A stretch of DNA of 64,000 nt from Bacillus kwashiorkori (GCF_001375515.1 NZ_CTDX01000009.1:1-64000); one strand, 5' to 3'. Positions 54,307 through 63,589 are shown, numbered from the stretch's first letter. A program made the numbers and translations. Notes: a model not told the origin generated them from the sequence alone.

Positions 54307-55959
54307 ATGTTTTCAAATTTGGTCAGGGATAATTATATAGAAAAGTTAAAAACTGGACATTACGATTTGTTAATTATCGGTGGAGGCATTACCGGAGCAG
54401 GGATTGCGTTGGATGCGGTGACACGGGGTATGAGGGTGGCGCTAGTGGAAATGCAAGATTTTGCAGCAGGTACATCCAGTCGTTCAACAAAGTTAATTCA
54501 CGGTGGTCTCCGCTATTTAAAACAATTCGAAGTTGGTCTAGTCGCTGAAGTGGGAAAAGAGCGTGCAATCGTATATGAAAACGGGCCACATGTCACAACA
54601 CCTGAATGGATGATGCTGCCAATTCATAAAGGCGGGACGTTCGGTAAATTTACTACCTCTATTGGACTTTTGGTATATGATTTTTTAGCTGGTGTGAAAA
54701 AATCGGAACGGAGAAAAATGTTGAATACAGAAGAAACGCTCAAGAGGGAACCACTTTTAAAACAAGAGGGATTGAAGGGGAGCGGATATTATGTGGAATA
54801 TAAAACCGATGATGCACGACTAACGATAGAGGTCATGAAAAAAGCTGTCGAATATGGTGCAGTGGTACTTAACTATGCTAAATTGGATGAACTTTTGTAT
54901 CGAGAGGAAATAGTCAGTGGTGGTAAGATTACCGATTTATTAACAGGAGAAAAGTTCACAATACAGGCAACAAAGGTAATTAATGCAACCGGTCCTTGGG
55001 TAGACAATATTCGAAAACTTGATCAATCCTTTCACGGTAAAAAACTTCGACTATCCAAAGGTGTTCACATCGTAATTGACCAAAAAAAATTTCCTTTAAA
55101 ACAAGCAATCTATTTCGACACACCAGATGGAAGAATGGTTTTTGCCATTCCACGTGATGGTAAAACATATGTAGGAACTACTGATACGTTTTACGATGGA
55201 GATATGGTTCATCCAACCATTACATTAGAGGACAGGGAATATATTCTTCAAGCCATCCACTACATGTTTCCTAATATAAAACTTTCTCAAAATGATATTG
55301 AGTCAAGTTGGTCAGGTTTAAGACCACTCATTTATGAAGAGGGTAAAGATCCATCCGAAATTTCGCGAAAAGATGAGATTTGGGAGTCTCCGTCGGGATT
55401 AATAACTATCGCAGGTGGGAAATTGACAGGATATCGAAAAATGGCAGAAATGGTTGTGGACTTAGTGGTAAAAAAACTGTCCGTTGAAAAACAGTTGCAC
55501 TTCAATGATTGTGTCACTAAGGAGCTGAAAATTTCCGGTGGGGACATTGGAGAAAGTAAATCATTTTCTGCTTTTGTTGATCGAGTAGGTAAAATTGGAT
55601 TAGAGATTGGACTGCGGAAGGAAGATGCGGATGATATTGTAAAAAAATACGGTTCAAATAGCCCGATCGTTTTAAAATTGGTAAAAAATGGACTTTTGGA
55701 AGCTGAACAATTTGGGCTCCCGCTTGTGTTATATGGGAAATTAAAATATGCAATTGAGTATGAAATGATTGCAACCCCGTTGGACTTTTTAAATCGTCGA
55801 ACAGGTGCGCTATTATTTAACATCTCTATAGTTGAGTGTTTTGGAAAAGCTGTGACCGAATACATGAGCACCGTGTTTGGCTGGGACGAAGAAACAAAAC
55901 ATCGACACGAACAAGAACTTCATAAAGCAATCGAGCAAGCAACACTGAAAAACAAATAA
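54307..55959 (+). CDS. glpD: Glycerol-3-phosphate dehydrogenase, aerobic (FAD)
   Basis: A 550-residue membrane-associated flavoprotein, the usual length for Bacillus GlpD. The N-terminal FAD fold reads YDLLIIGGGITGAGIALDA, followed by the family signature GGLRYLKQFE, substrate-binding parts (KGVHIVIDQ; GKTYVGTTDT) and the C-terminal DAO_C domain. It oxidises glycerol-3-phosphate to dihydroxyacetone phosphate and feeds electrons to quinone. GAGGAGGAG lies 8 bases before the ATG at 54307; the open frame upstream to 54181 runs through the leader terminator and is not coding. Confidence 0.95.
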   Translation: MFSNLVRDNYIEKLKTGHYDLLIIGGGITGAGIALDAVTRGMRVALVEMQDFAAGTSSRSTKLIHGGLRYLKQFEVGLVAEVGKERAIVYENGPHVTTPEWMMLPIHKGGTFGKFTTSIGLLVYDFLAGVKKSERRKMLNTEETLKREPLLKQEGLKGSGYYVEYKTDDARLTIEVMKKAVEYGAVVLNYAKLDELLYREEIVSGGKITDLLTGEKFTIQATKVINATGPWVDNIRKLDQSFHGKKLRLSKGVHIVIDQKKFPLKQAIYFDTPDGRMVFAIPRDGKTYVGTTDTFYDGDMVHPTITLEDREYILQAIHYMFPNIKLSQNDIESSWSGLRPLIYEEGKDPSEISRKDEIWESPSGLITIAGGKLTGYRKMAEMVVDLVVKKLSVEKQLHFNDCVTKELKISGGDIGESKSFSAFVDRVGKIGLEIGLRKEDADDIVKKYGSNSPIVLKLVKNGLLEAEQFGLPLVLYGKLKYAIEYEMIATPLDFLNRRTGALLFNISIVECFGKAVTEYMSTVFGWDEETKHRHEQELHKAIEQATLKNK

Positions 55960-56000
55960 AAACAACACCCCCCGCCGCCGCTTTAGCGCTTTAAAGCGGC

Positions 56001-56014
56001 GGGGGACTGTCCCC
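56001..56014. repeat. REP-like palindrome, single
   Basis: GGGGGACTGTCCCC preceded by GCTTTAGCGCTTTAAAGCGG, after glpD. Confidence 0.87.
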
Positions 56015-56115
56015 GACAATTCAAAATATTCAAACACCAGGCCTGTGATTGTGACGAGATGTACAAAGTTATTGTTATAATGTGAATTTTTTATGATTTT
56101 TTTGTTAACAAAGTA

Positions 56116-56144
56116 TTGAAAATGTATTCGTTTTCATTTATAAT
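56116..56144 (+). promoter_or_regulatory. Sigma-A promoter of the ABC importer operon
   Basis: TTGAAA, 17 bases, TATAAT, a near-consensus promoter 38 bases before a leader terminator. Confidence 0.75.
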
Positions 56145-56181
56145 GAAACACAAATAATAATTTGGGGAAGAGAATTGGAGA

Positions 56182-56240
56182 AGAAGCCCAGCTAAATAAT
56201 CCTATTTTGATAGGTTTATTTAGCGCGGCTTCTTTTTGTA
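56182..56240 (+). promoter_or_regulatory. Leader terminator before the ABC importer operon (likely GlpP target)
   Basis: AGAAGCC, GCTAAATAA and CCTAT pair with ATAGG, TTATTTAGC and GGCTTCT, then TTTTT: a strong terminator close behind a strong promoter with no gene between. The leader just before it (AATTTGGGGAAGAGAATTGG, AGAA) matches the spaced motif of the glpD leader (AATTTTGG...GAGAAT..GAGAA), which suggests the same antiterminator. Confidence 0.6.
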
Positions 56241-56289
56241 TGACTATGACTATAACTATAACAAACTCTTAACGTCATTTGTAATCAAG

Positions 56290-56685
56290 TATGAAAAGAG
56301 TATGAAAAGCCTTACCGTCATTCTCAGCCAAGGATGGAAAGGTCTTAACATCACTCACAATCAAGTACGAAAAATCTGAAACAAGATTCACATTCAAGGG
56401 ACGAAAAATCCTAAACATTATTTACATTAAAGGAATGAAAAAACCTTACCTTTATTACTAATCAAGTACGAAAAATCTGAAACAAGATTCACATTCAAGG
56501 GACGAAAAATCCTAAACATTATTCACATTAAAGGAATGAAAAATCCTTACCTTTATTACTAATCAAGTACGAAAAATCTGAAACAAGATTCACATTCAAG
56601 GGACGAAAAATCCTAAACATTATTCACATTAAAGGAATGAAAAAACCTTACCTTTATTATCAATTAAGTATAAAAATAACATCAT
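56290..56685. repeat. Higher-order minisatellite, 101-bp unit of three about 34-bp subunits
   Basis: TCAAGTACGAAAAATCTGAA recurs at 56361, 56462 and 56563 (101-base period). Within each unit three related subunits begin TCAAGTACGAAAAAT, TCAAGGGACGAAAAAT and TAAAGGAATGAAAAA. It lies in the long 5' region of the ABC operon. Confidence 0.9.
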
Positions 56686-56806
56686 TAATATTCAAAACGT
56701 ACATAAAACAAATGACCATTACAAGAGGAAATGTTGCTCACATCATACCTCTCCAATTCATCCACTTCCATAATTATTATTCATTCGAACTGAGGGGGAA
56801 AGAGAA

Positions 56807-57847
56807 ATGAAACGGGTTAGTAAATTGATTTTAACAGTTTTAATTTTTATTAGTTTTATTGCGTTAGCAGCTTGTGCTGGGGGAGATAAAAGCAAAACAG
56901 GGGGAGGCGGAGATATTGGAACAATAAGCTTCTATTCTCCAGAAACACCTGACTTCACGAAAGAGCTTGCCCAAGCGTTTGAAGAAAAAATTGGCGGAAA
57001 AGTGAACGTACAATATGCTGGAACAAACGTACTGGTTAACCGAATGTTAGCAGAAATTGATAACCCACAAGGAGATGTATGGTACGGCGGTGGTGGAATA
57101 CTACCTTTTGAAAACGCCGTAGAACAAGGAATAATTGCTGCATATGTACCTGATTTTGCCAAAGATTGGGATGTAGTGGAAAACGGGATTAAAGTGAAAC
57201 ACCAAGACGGTATGTACACTGGTGTAGAACTGTTTGTATTAGGTTTTGTCTATAACACAGAACTCGTATCTCCAGAAGAAGCGCCAAAAACGTGGGATGA
57301 CTTGTTAGATCCAAAATGGAAAGGGAAGATACAATTTTCCAACCCAGCAGCATCAGGGACATCCACTCTTCTCGTTTTGAGTCAAATGATGATGCGTGGG
57401 GAAGACGGTGGTTGGGAATACTTCGAAAAGTTAATGGACCAAGTAAATGCCCTACCAGATTCTGGCAGTGCACCAACAAAAGCAGTTGCAATGGGTGAAG
57501 CCCATATTGGCGTAGGTTTTGACTTTATGGCTTATGAAGCGAAGGCAAAAGGTGAAACAGTTGACTTCGTAGTACCAGATAAAACACCAATTCTAGTAAA
57601 TCCAGTTGCACTTGTAAAAGACGGTCCAAATCCTGAAGGTGGTAAAAAATTAATTGATTTTTTACTATCGAAAGACGGTCAGCAAATTTTAGCAAACTGG
57701 TATCATATTCCAATCCACCCAGAAGTGGAATCCAAAACTCCATTAAGCTTAGATACAGTTAAGAATCATGCGATAGATTTAGATATTGATTGGGTAGTAG
57801 ACAACTATGACCGGATTCGGAACGAGTGGAAAAACAAATTTCAGTAA
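56807..57847 (+). CDS. ABC transporter substrate-binding lipoprotein (Fe3+/phosphonate/sugar-phosphate family)
   Basis: A 346-residue lipoprotein: signal and lipobox (SFIALAACAGG), then a type 2 periplasmic-binding fold of the FbpA/AfuA/PhnS group (TISFYSPETPDFTKELAQAF; DVWYGGGGILPFENA; PKTWDDLLDPKWKGKI; GVGFDFMAYEAKAKG). Family members bind ferric iron, 2-aminoethylphosphonate or hexose phosphates (AfuA). The iron-type tyrosine pair is not evident. Flanking glpD, a GlpP-like leader and a phosphatase favour a phosphorylated glycerol or sugar compound (inference). GAGGGGG precedes the ATG. Confidence 0.87.
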   Translation: MKRVSKLILTVLIFISFIALAACAGGDKSKTGGGGDIGTISFYSPETPDFTKELAQAFEEKIGGKVNVQYAGTNVLVNRMLAEIDNPQGDVWYGGGGILPFENAVEQGIIAAYVPDFAKDWDVVENGIKVKHQDGMYTGVELFVLGFVYNTELVSPEEAPKTWDDLLDPKWKGKIQFSNPAASGTSTLLVLSQMMMRGEDGGWEYFEKLMDQVNALPDSGSAPTKAVAMGEAHIGVGFDFMAYEAKAKGETVDFVVPDKTPILVNPVALVKDGPNPEGGKKLIDFLLSKDGQQILANWYHIPIHPEVESKTPLSLDTVKNHAIDLDIDWVVDNYDRIRNEWKNKFQ

Positions 57848-57868
57848 TAACTAGAAGGTGATAAAAAA

Positions 57869-58987
57869 ATGGGTTCAGTTAAAATAGAACAACTTACGAA
57901 AAAATTTGGAGATACATTAGCGTTAGACCATGTCAATCTTGATATTAAGGAGGGCGAATTTTTCGCTCTCCTTGGCCCATCTGGGTGTGGAAAAACAACA
58001 ACAATGAGATGTATAGCAGGTTTCGAATCACCTACATCTGGTGAAGTAAAGATAGGTGATAAAGTAGTCAATAAATTACCACCGAACCAACGAAACTGTG
58101 GGATGGTTTTTCAAAGTTATGCGCTGTTCCCACATTTAAATGTATTTGAAAATGTCGCATATAGCTTAAATATTCGCGAACTGAATTCATCTAATTTTTT
58201 CAAAAAACCATTAATATACGGAAGAATTCTCAATAAAAAACTGTTTAAATACCCGAAACATATAGAAGAAAAGGTAAGGAAAATTCTAGAATACGTGGAA
58301 CTAGATCAATATGCGAACCGACTAACAAGTGAACTTTCTGGTGGTCAACAACAGCGTGTTGCATTAGCAAGAGCACTAATAATGGAACCAGCTGTACTAT
58401 TAATGGATGAACCACTATCTAACCTAGATTTAAAACTGCGGCATACGATGCGGAATACAATTAGAAAAATCCAACAAGATTTAGGAATCACAACCATTTT
58501 TGTAACACACGATCAAGAAGAAGCGATGAGTATGGCAGACCGGGTGGCTGTCATGAGTGAGGGAAAGGTCATTCAAGTTGGAACACCTACCGATCTATAC
58601 AGTAATCCACAGTCTCCATTTATTGCTGATTTCGTTGGTTCATCCAATATTTTTAAAGGGACTGTCGTAGGTGAAGAAAATGGTTATTCAGTCGTCCAAC
58701 TAAATGGATATAAAATTAAATCTGCTACTAAAACAAGTAAAAAAGAAGTGGATATAATTATTAGACCGGAAAATATAAAAATCATTCAAAATAACACAGA
58801 AACGGACAATTCGTTAGAAGGAAAAGTAATAATTCCGACTTACTTCGGTTCTACTGTACGTTATGAACTAGAAGTTGGTTCCCACAATTTTATAGTTGAC
58901 ACGACCTATCTTTCAGGGGATCGGATTTTAGAGCCAGGTTCAGTGGTAAAAATAGCAATTGAACATGAAAGGGTGTTATTAATATGA
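57869..58987 (+). CDS. ABC transporter ATP-binding protein
   Basis: A 372-residue ATPase: Walker A GPSGCGKTT, Q-loop VFQSYALFPH, signature LSGGQQQRVALARAL, Walker B VLLMDEPLSNLDLKLR, switch histidine FVTHDQEEA, and a C-terminal TOBE domain (about 285-370). Between Q-loop and signature there is an extra basic stretch of about 30 residues (NSSNFFKKPLIYGRILNKKL) not found in standard MalK/FbpC proteins. AAGGTG precedes the ATG 22 bases after the binding-protein stop. It energises the permease encoded next. Confidence 0.92.
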   Translation: MGSVKIEQLTKKFGDTLALDHVNLDIKEGEFFALLGPSGCGKTTTMRCIAGFESPTSGEVKIGDKVVNKLPPNQRNCGMVFQSYALFPHLNVFENVAYSLNIRELNSSNFFKKPLIYGRILNKKLFKYPKHIEEKVRKILEYVELDQYANRLTSELSGGQQQRVALARALIMEPAVLLMDEPLSNLDLKLRHTMRNTIRKIQQDLGITTIFVTHDQEEAMSMADRVAVMSEGKVIQVGTPTDLYSNPQSPFIADFVGSSNIFKGTVVGEENGYSVVQLNGYKIKSATKTSKKEVDIIIRPENIKIIQNNTETDNSLEGKVIIPTYFGSTVRYELEVGSHNFIVDTTYLSGDRILEPGSVVKIAIEHERVLLI

Positions 58988-60684
58988 AAACAAAACGCAA
59001 ATTTTTTAGTGGCTTAACAATCGCTAGAATTTTTATTTATCTGTTTTTCGGGGTATTTTTAATCCTTCCTTTATTTTCCATCCTACTTGTGACATTCACG
59101 GGACAACCGATGAATGTACTTGGATCTTTTATCGATGGAAAAATTTTATCTAGTACTATAGAAAAACTGAAAGGAAGCTCTCTGGAAAACTATATAGCTA
59201 TTTTATCTAATAAAGGTTATGTGTCTGCACTAATTAATAGTTTAAAGTTATCTTTAATTGTCTCCATTCTCGTTATATTAATATGTATTCCGATGGCATA
59301 TGGAATTGCAAGAACGAAAATGCCTTTCAAAAAAACAATTTCAGCCTTATGTACTGTTCCATTAATTATTCCAACCTTTATATCAGCCTACGCATTTATG
59401 ATTATGTTTGGACGGTCAGGTTGGGTAACAAACATTTTTCATAAACTTGGTGGAGAAGGGTTGTTAATTGATCCATACTCAATGACAGGAATTATTGTTG
59501 TGCAAATCTTTTTCTTTTTTCCGTACGCACTGTGGCCGATGGTTGCAGCATTTAAAATAAGTGATATTAGTTTAGAAGAAGCTTCCCGTAATTTAGGTGG
59601 AAAAAGTTGGTTAACATTTTTCGCAATCACTTTACCGTTAGCACTGCCGGGAATAATTTCTAGTATGCTATTAATTTTTTCAGTTAGCTTCTCTGATTTT
59701 GGAACACCAATAATTTTAGCACCGAAAGATTTAAATTTAATAGTTGTAGAAGCATACCGGGAAATGGCAGGATTTTTTAATTGGGCAGGTGCTGCCATTT
59801 TAACGATTGTTATGGTCATTGTTGCGGCCTTTTTCTTCTGGTTACAAAATCTATTTGTGAAGGGGAAAAATTACGGTTCCGTATCTGGTAAACCGAAAAT
59901 GCAGAAACTGAATGATAACAAATGGTTAAATGGTTCTTTATCTGTATATTCCTTCTTAATCGTGTTGCTGCCACTTTTATCGTTATTTACAGTTGTTTTA
60001 CAGTCGTTTGCAACAACATGGGGGAAAGATGCATTGCCATCTGGATATACACTTGATCATTATAAAATGATTTTTACAAACTCATTTGGAAATATTCAAA
60101 ACAGTATCGTATTAGCTTTAGGTGCATTATTGTTGAGTGTGGTTATTGCTGTGTTCGTTTCCTATTTCGTCGTTAGACAAAATGCTACGAAACTGGACTT
60201 TGTCGCATCGATACCATTGATTGTCCCTGGCATTGCATTTGGTATTGCTTTAATTCAGACGTTTAATACAGCGCCACTACAGTTAACAGGAACTGCATTA
60301 TTGTTAATAATTGCCTATACGATTAGGCGGCTACCTTATATGTTACGGTCAACGATGTCAACAATGCGGATGATCAAACAGGATATTGAAGAAGCGGCAA
60401 TCAATCTCGGTGCAAGTCAATTTACCGCAGCTTTAACAGTGATAGGACCACTACTTGCACCAGGTATCGCTGCAGGGTCAATACTAGTATTTGTTACAGT
60501 TATTAAAGAAGCAAGTATTAGTATTTTATTAGCCCCAGCGGAATGGGCACCGATGAGTTTAGCAGTTTTCCAAAATATTTTACGTGGAGAATATTACACT
60601 GCTGCTGCGATGTCAGTATTGCTCGTGCTTATCGTATTAATATTGCAAGCAGTCGCCAACCGATTATCGAAAAATCAATTGTAG
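58984..60684 (+). CDS. ABC transporter permease, fused two-domain
   Basis: A 566-residue membrane protein with two complete permease halves (about 1-300 and 310-566) and two EAA loops: LEEASRNLGGKSWLTFFAIT and IEEAAINLGASQFTAALTVI. This is the FbpB/AfuB-type arrangement of twelve membrane segments. Its ATG overlaps the ATPase stop (ATGA), so the two are translationally coupled. With the binding protein and ATPase it forms a full importer. Confidence 0.92.
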   Translation: MKTKRKFFSGLTIARIFIYLFFGVFLILPLFSILLVTFTGQPMNVLGSFIDGKILSSTIEKLKGSSLENYIAILSNKGYVSALINSLKLSLIVSILVILICIPMAYGIARTKMPFKKTISALCTVPLIIPTFISAYAFMIMFGRSGWVTNIFHKLGGEGLLIDPYSMTGIIVVQIFFFFPYALWPMVAAFKISDISLEEASRNLGGKSWLTFFAITLPLALPGIISSMLLIFSVSFSDFGTPIILAPKDLNLIVVEAYREMAGFFNWAGAAILTIVMVIVAAFFFWLQNLFVKGKNYGSVSGKPKMQKLNDNKWLNGSLSVYSFLIVLLPLLSLFTVVLQSFATTWGKDALPSGYTLDHYKMIFTNSFGNIQNSIVLALGALLLSVVIAVFVSYFVVRQNATKLDFVASIPLIVPGIAFGIALIQTFNTAPLQLTGTALLLIIAYTIRRLPYMLRSTMSTMRMIKQDIEEAAINLGASQFTAALTVIGPLLAPGIAAGSILVFVTVIKEASISILLAPAEWAPMSLAVFQNILRGEYYTAAAMSVLLVLIVLILQAVANRLSKNQL

Positions 60685-60731
60685 TACAGTTTGAAGTTCA
60701 TCATTACTAAAAAATGTTAAAATATCGGTAT

Positions 60732-60785
60732 CAAGGGGAGTTTTACCGCCAACCTTTGTTTGAGTAAATCCCCTTGCTACTTTTT
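60732..60785 (+). terminator. Terminator of the ABC importer operon
   Basis: CAAGGGGAGTTTTAC pairs with GTAAATCCCCTTG, and a run of T follows four bases later. Confidence 0.75.
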
Positions 60786-60804
60786 AAAAACAAAGATAAT
60801 ATCG

Positions 60805-61160
60805 TTCACAACCATGAAGGAAAAGAGTTTTCACAACCATGAAGGAAAACAACTTTCACAACCATGAAGGAAAACAACTTTCACAATCATGAGGGAAAAC
60901 AACTTTCACAACCATGAAGGAAAAGAGTTTTCACAACCATGAGGGAAAAGAGTTTTCACAACCATGAAGGAAAACAACTTTCACAACCATGAGGGAAAAG
61001 AGTTTTCACAACCATGAGGGAAAAGAGTTTTACCAACCATGAAGGAAAACAACTTTCACAACCATGAAGGAAAAGAGTTTTCACAACCATGAAGGAAAAC
61101 AACTTTCACAACCATGAGGGAAAACAGTTTTCACAACCATGAAGGAAAAGAGTTTTACCA
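60805..61160. repeat. Tandem minisatellite, 25-bp unit, about 14 copies
   Basis: Units of TTCACAACCATGAAGGAAAA plus CAACT or GAGTT, with some GAGGG variants. The period of 25 breaks any reading frame, so it is non-coding. The array stops 28 bases before the ATG of the NagD-like gene, inside its 5' leader. Confidence 0.92.
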
Positions 61161-61188
61161 TAAAATTTTTACTACTTGGGGGAGACTT

Positions 61189-61998
61189 ATGCAGAAGGGT
61201 TTTATTTTTGACTTAGATGGGACGATTTATTTAGGCGAAAAAATGATTCCAGGTGCGGACGAAGTGATTGCCTATTTAAAAGATCGTGGAGACAAAGTAG
61301 TTTTTCTAACGAATAAGTCAATTTCCAGACGGATTGATTATGTGGAAAAACTATGCCAAATGGGAATTCAAGTAAGTTTGAATGAGGTAATTAACTCCAA
61401 TTTTATCACCGCACTTTATTTGAAAAAACAGCTCCGGAACGGGGAAAAGGTTTTTGTTATCGGGGAACAGGCGTTGCTAGATGAGTTAGATGAGCAAGAT
61501 GTGAAAGTTACGGATAATCCTTACGATGCTAAGTTTGTTGTGCTCGGGTGGGATCGTTATTTTACGTATGAGAAATTAAATAATGCCTACCAAGCTTATT
61601 TGCATGGTGCAGAAGTAATTGCCACTAATCCTGACCGGACGTGTCCTGTTTTAGACGGTGAAATTCCAGATTGTGGTGCGATGATTGGTGCATTTGAAGG
61701 TACAACCGGTGTTCCTGTACAAAATATTGCAGGGAAACCTTCGAAACTGATGGCTGAATATGTCGTCCATGAAGTGTTGAAGTTAAAATCGGAGCAATGT
61801 TATATGGTTGGAGACAGGTTGGAAACAGATATTCGAATGGGAAATGAAAATGGGATGAACTCGGTTTTAGTTTTGACGGGAATCACGTCGCTAGATGATG
61901 TTGCCAAAGCGAGTGATCAACCTAAATATATATTGGAAAGTGTTTTTGATTTGAAGAACTTGGAGCAATTTAAAACGGAGAAGATATGGAGTAAGTAA
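61189..61998 (+). CDS. NagD-like HAD-IIA phosphatase
   Basis: A 269-residue HAD phosphatase of the IIA (NagD/AraL/PGP) subfamily: motif I FDLDGTIYLGEKMIPGADE, motif II FLTNKS, a C2B cap (about 85-185; VLGWDRYFTYEKL, ATNPDRTCP), motif III lysine in GKPSKLM, motif IV MVGDRLETDI. These enzymes dephosphorylate small molecules including glycerol phosphates, phosphoglycolate and sugar phosphates. GGGGGAG lies 5 bases before the ATG at 61189; the frame's earlier ATG (61114) is in the minisatellite. Neighbouring glp genes make glycerol phosphate a reasonable substrate guess. Confidence 0.88.
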   Translation: MQKGFIFDLDGTIYLGEKMIPGADEVIAYLKDRGDKVVFLTNKSISRRIDYVEKLCQMGIQVSLNEVINSNFITALYLKKQLRNGEKVFVIGEQALLDELDEQDVKVTDNPYDAKFVVLGWDRYFTYEKLNNAYQAYLHGAEVIATNPDRTCPVLDGEIPDCGAMIGAFEGTTGVPVQNIAGKPSKLMAEYVVHEVLKLKSEQCYMVGDRLETDIRMGNENGMNSVLVLTGITSLDDVAKASDQPKYILESVFDLKNLEQFKTEKIWSK

Positions 61999-62099
61999 TG
62001 AGAAAAATGGATGGTTGAAAGTGGGAATGGGATTGTCGTGATATTTGTAGATGAAGGGACTGTTGTGGGAATTGGTTAACTACTCGAAAAAACGAGTTC

Positions 62100-62415
62100 C
62101 CAACGTGAAGTGGCCAGATGAACGGATTGACGGAGAGATGTTGTACTTTCTAGAAGAATTGAATCCTGATTTGTCGTGCACTTGCAGATGAAGCGATCAA
62201 TGTGAGAGATGGTGAAATTTCTAGAAGATTTGAATCCCATCCTGCAGTGGCCAGATGAACGGATTGACGGGAGAGATGTTGTACTTTCTAGAAGAATTGA
62301 ATCCTGATTTGTCGTGCACTTGCAGATGAAGCAATCAATGTGAGAGATGGTGAAATTTCTAGAAGATTTGAATCCCATCCTGCAGTGGCCAGATGAAGCA
62401 ATCAATGTGAGAGTG
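62100..62415. repeat. Tandem repeat, 138-bp unit of two diverged 69-bp halves
   Basis: GTGGCCAGATGAA recurs at 62108, 62247 and 62385. Each unit consists of two related 69-base halves (GATGAACGGATTGACGG... and GATGAAGCAATCAATGTGAG...), both containing TTCTAGAAGA and TTGAATCC. 69 is a multiple of three, which keeps a minus frame open (62076-62405), but that frame has no ribosome site or start support. Confidence 0.88.
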
Positions 62416-62550
62416 GGTTTCTGAGTTGTGTTGCTTGAAATGCTTTTTTATAAAAAATTCGCGCCAAAAATGAAGTTTTTGATCGTCATTTATGGATTTT
62501 GGTAGTAATTTACTGGAAATAATGATATTTTTTCCCACCACAAATATGAA

Positions 62551-62593
62551 AAGGCGGACAAAAAACTAATTTTAAGTTTTTATGTTCGCCCTT
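62551..62593. terminator. Bidirectional terminator between nagD-like gene and glpP
   Basis: AAGGCGGACA and AAACT pair with AGTTT and TGTTCGCCCTT. The minus-strand arm ends in TTTT, suiting the convergent glpP gene. Confidence 0.65.
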
Positions 62594-62784
62594 TGTCATC
62601 ACTGAAGTAAATTTTTCAAGTTATGATAAAAACGTAACTTTAGCATTTCCTTAAATAGAAAAAAGGTTAATTTTTCCTAATAAGTAACTTGATAGAATGT
62701 GATTTTTAACAATACTACGAGATTAATGGCCACCTCACCTTTTCCACTCTACGAAAAAATGTATCAAGTTGTACTCTAGTAGAA
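62594..62784. other. Spacer after glpP
   Basis: AT-rich sequence of 190 bases with no gene or clear repeat. Confidence 0.5.
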
Positions 62785-63351
62785 TTAAATGTTCACTTTC
62801 CACAATGTCGGATTACCTGATGAAACTGCTAATGCTCCTGCTTCAAGGGCAGCTAAAATTTCTTCTTTAGAGGAAATCAAACCGCCAACAATCAATGGCA
62901 TCGGAATTTCACGGGTTAACCGGTCAATGATCTTTGGCATTAAACCGGGCAATACTTCCACGGCATCCGGCCGACATGAATTTATCACTTCAACACCTTT
63001 CGCAAGTGCGCCATTATCAATTAAAAACATCCGTTGAATGGTGACTAGTCCTTCGTCTTTTGCGTATTTGATTAAATTGCTTTTCGTAGTAATAATTCCA
63101 GTTGGTTTCCAATGCTGTGCTACAAATTTAATCGCACTCTTATTGTTTGCTAAACCTTCAATGAAATCTAAATGCAAGAATACATATTTTCCCTTATCCT
63201 TTAGGATGTCCACATATTCTTTGATCGTGAGCAAGTCCCCTGTCATAAGAAAAACGATATTCACTTCACTAGTAAGTGCCTGCTCAAAATCCTCCGGTCG
63301 TTTAATAGAAGCGATTATTTGCGATTCCACCATGTCAATAATTTCTGTCAT
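62785..63351 (-). CDS. glpP: Glycerol-3-phosphate-responsive antiterminator
   Basis: A 188-residue RNA-binding antiterminator matching Bacillus GlpP throughout: VFLMTGDLLTIKEYVDILK, VFLHLDFIEGLANNKSAI, DAVEVLPGLMPKII and LIVGGLISSKEEILAALEAG. The phosphate-binding TIM-barrel end (AVSSGNPTLW) is intact. It senses glycerol-3-phosphate and lets transcription pass leader terminators of glp genes, one of which lies before glpD in this window. AAAGGGTG lies 6 bases before the ATG at 63351; the frame's earlier start at 63381 has no such site. It is convergent with the nagD-like gene. Confidence 0.93.
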   Translation of the reverse strand: MTEIIDMVESQIIASIKRPEDFEQALTSEVNIVFLMTGDLLTIKEYVDILKDKGKYVFLHLDFIEGLANNKSAIKFVAQHWKPTGIITTKSNLIKYAKDEGLVTIQRMFLIDNGALAKGVEVINSCRPDAVEVLPGLMPKIIDRLTREIPMPLIVGGLISSKEEILAALEAGALAVSSGNPTLWKVNI

Positions 63352-63575
63352 ATTATCACCCTTTATGTTGTTTAAAAACAAACTTACCTTAACAGACTAA
63401 TATAATCTATTGCTTCTCTATTGTTGCTAACGGCATATAGCATTTGCAGGCAGTCACTGGAGGAAGAAAAACAAACTATTCGTTTAGCAAAGCAATAATA
63501 TTGCAAACTATTTTAACACAAAAACTATTAAATCGCCTATTCAACTGCTTTCACACTTCACCGCTGTACAGTGGT

Positions 63576-63589
63576 GGGGGACTGTCCCC
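63576..63589. repeat. REP-like palindrome, single
   Basis: GGGGGACTGTCCCC followed by GACAATTG, upstream of glpP. Confidence 0.86.

Noticed and set aside
56807..60684. Ferric iron importer
   Set aside because: The family includes iron transporters, but no clear iron-binding tyrosine pair or Fur-like site was seen, and the glp setting points elsewhere; left open rather than asserted.
61114..61188. N-terminal extension of the NagD-like protein
   Set aside because: It lies in the 25-bp minisatellite; GGGGGAG and the family N-terminus support 61189.
62076..62405. Minus-strand 109-codon open frame
   Set aside because: It is made entirely of the 69-bp tandem repeat, with no ribosome site; an artefact of the repeat length.
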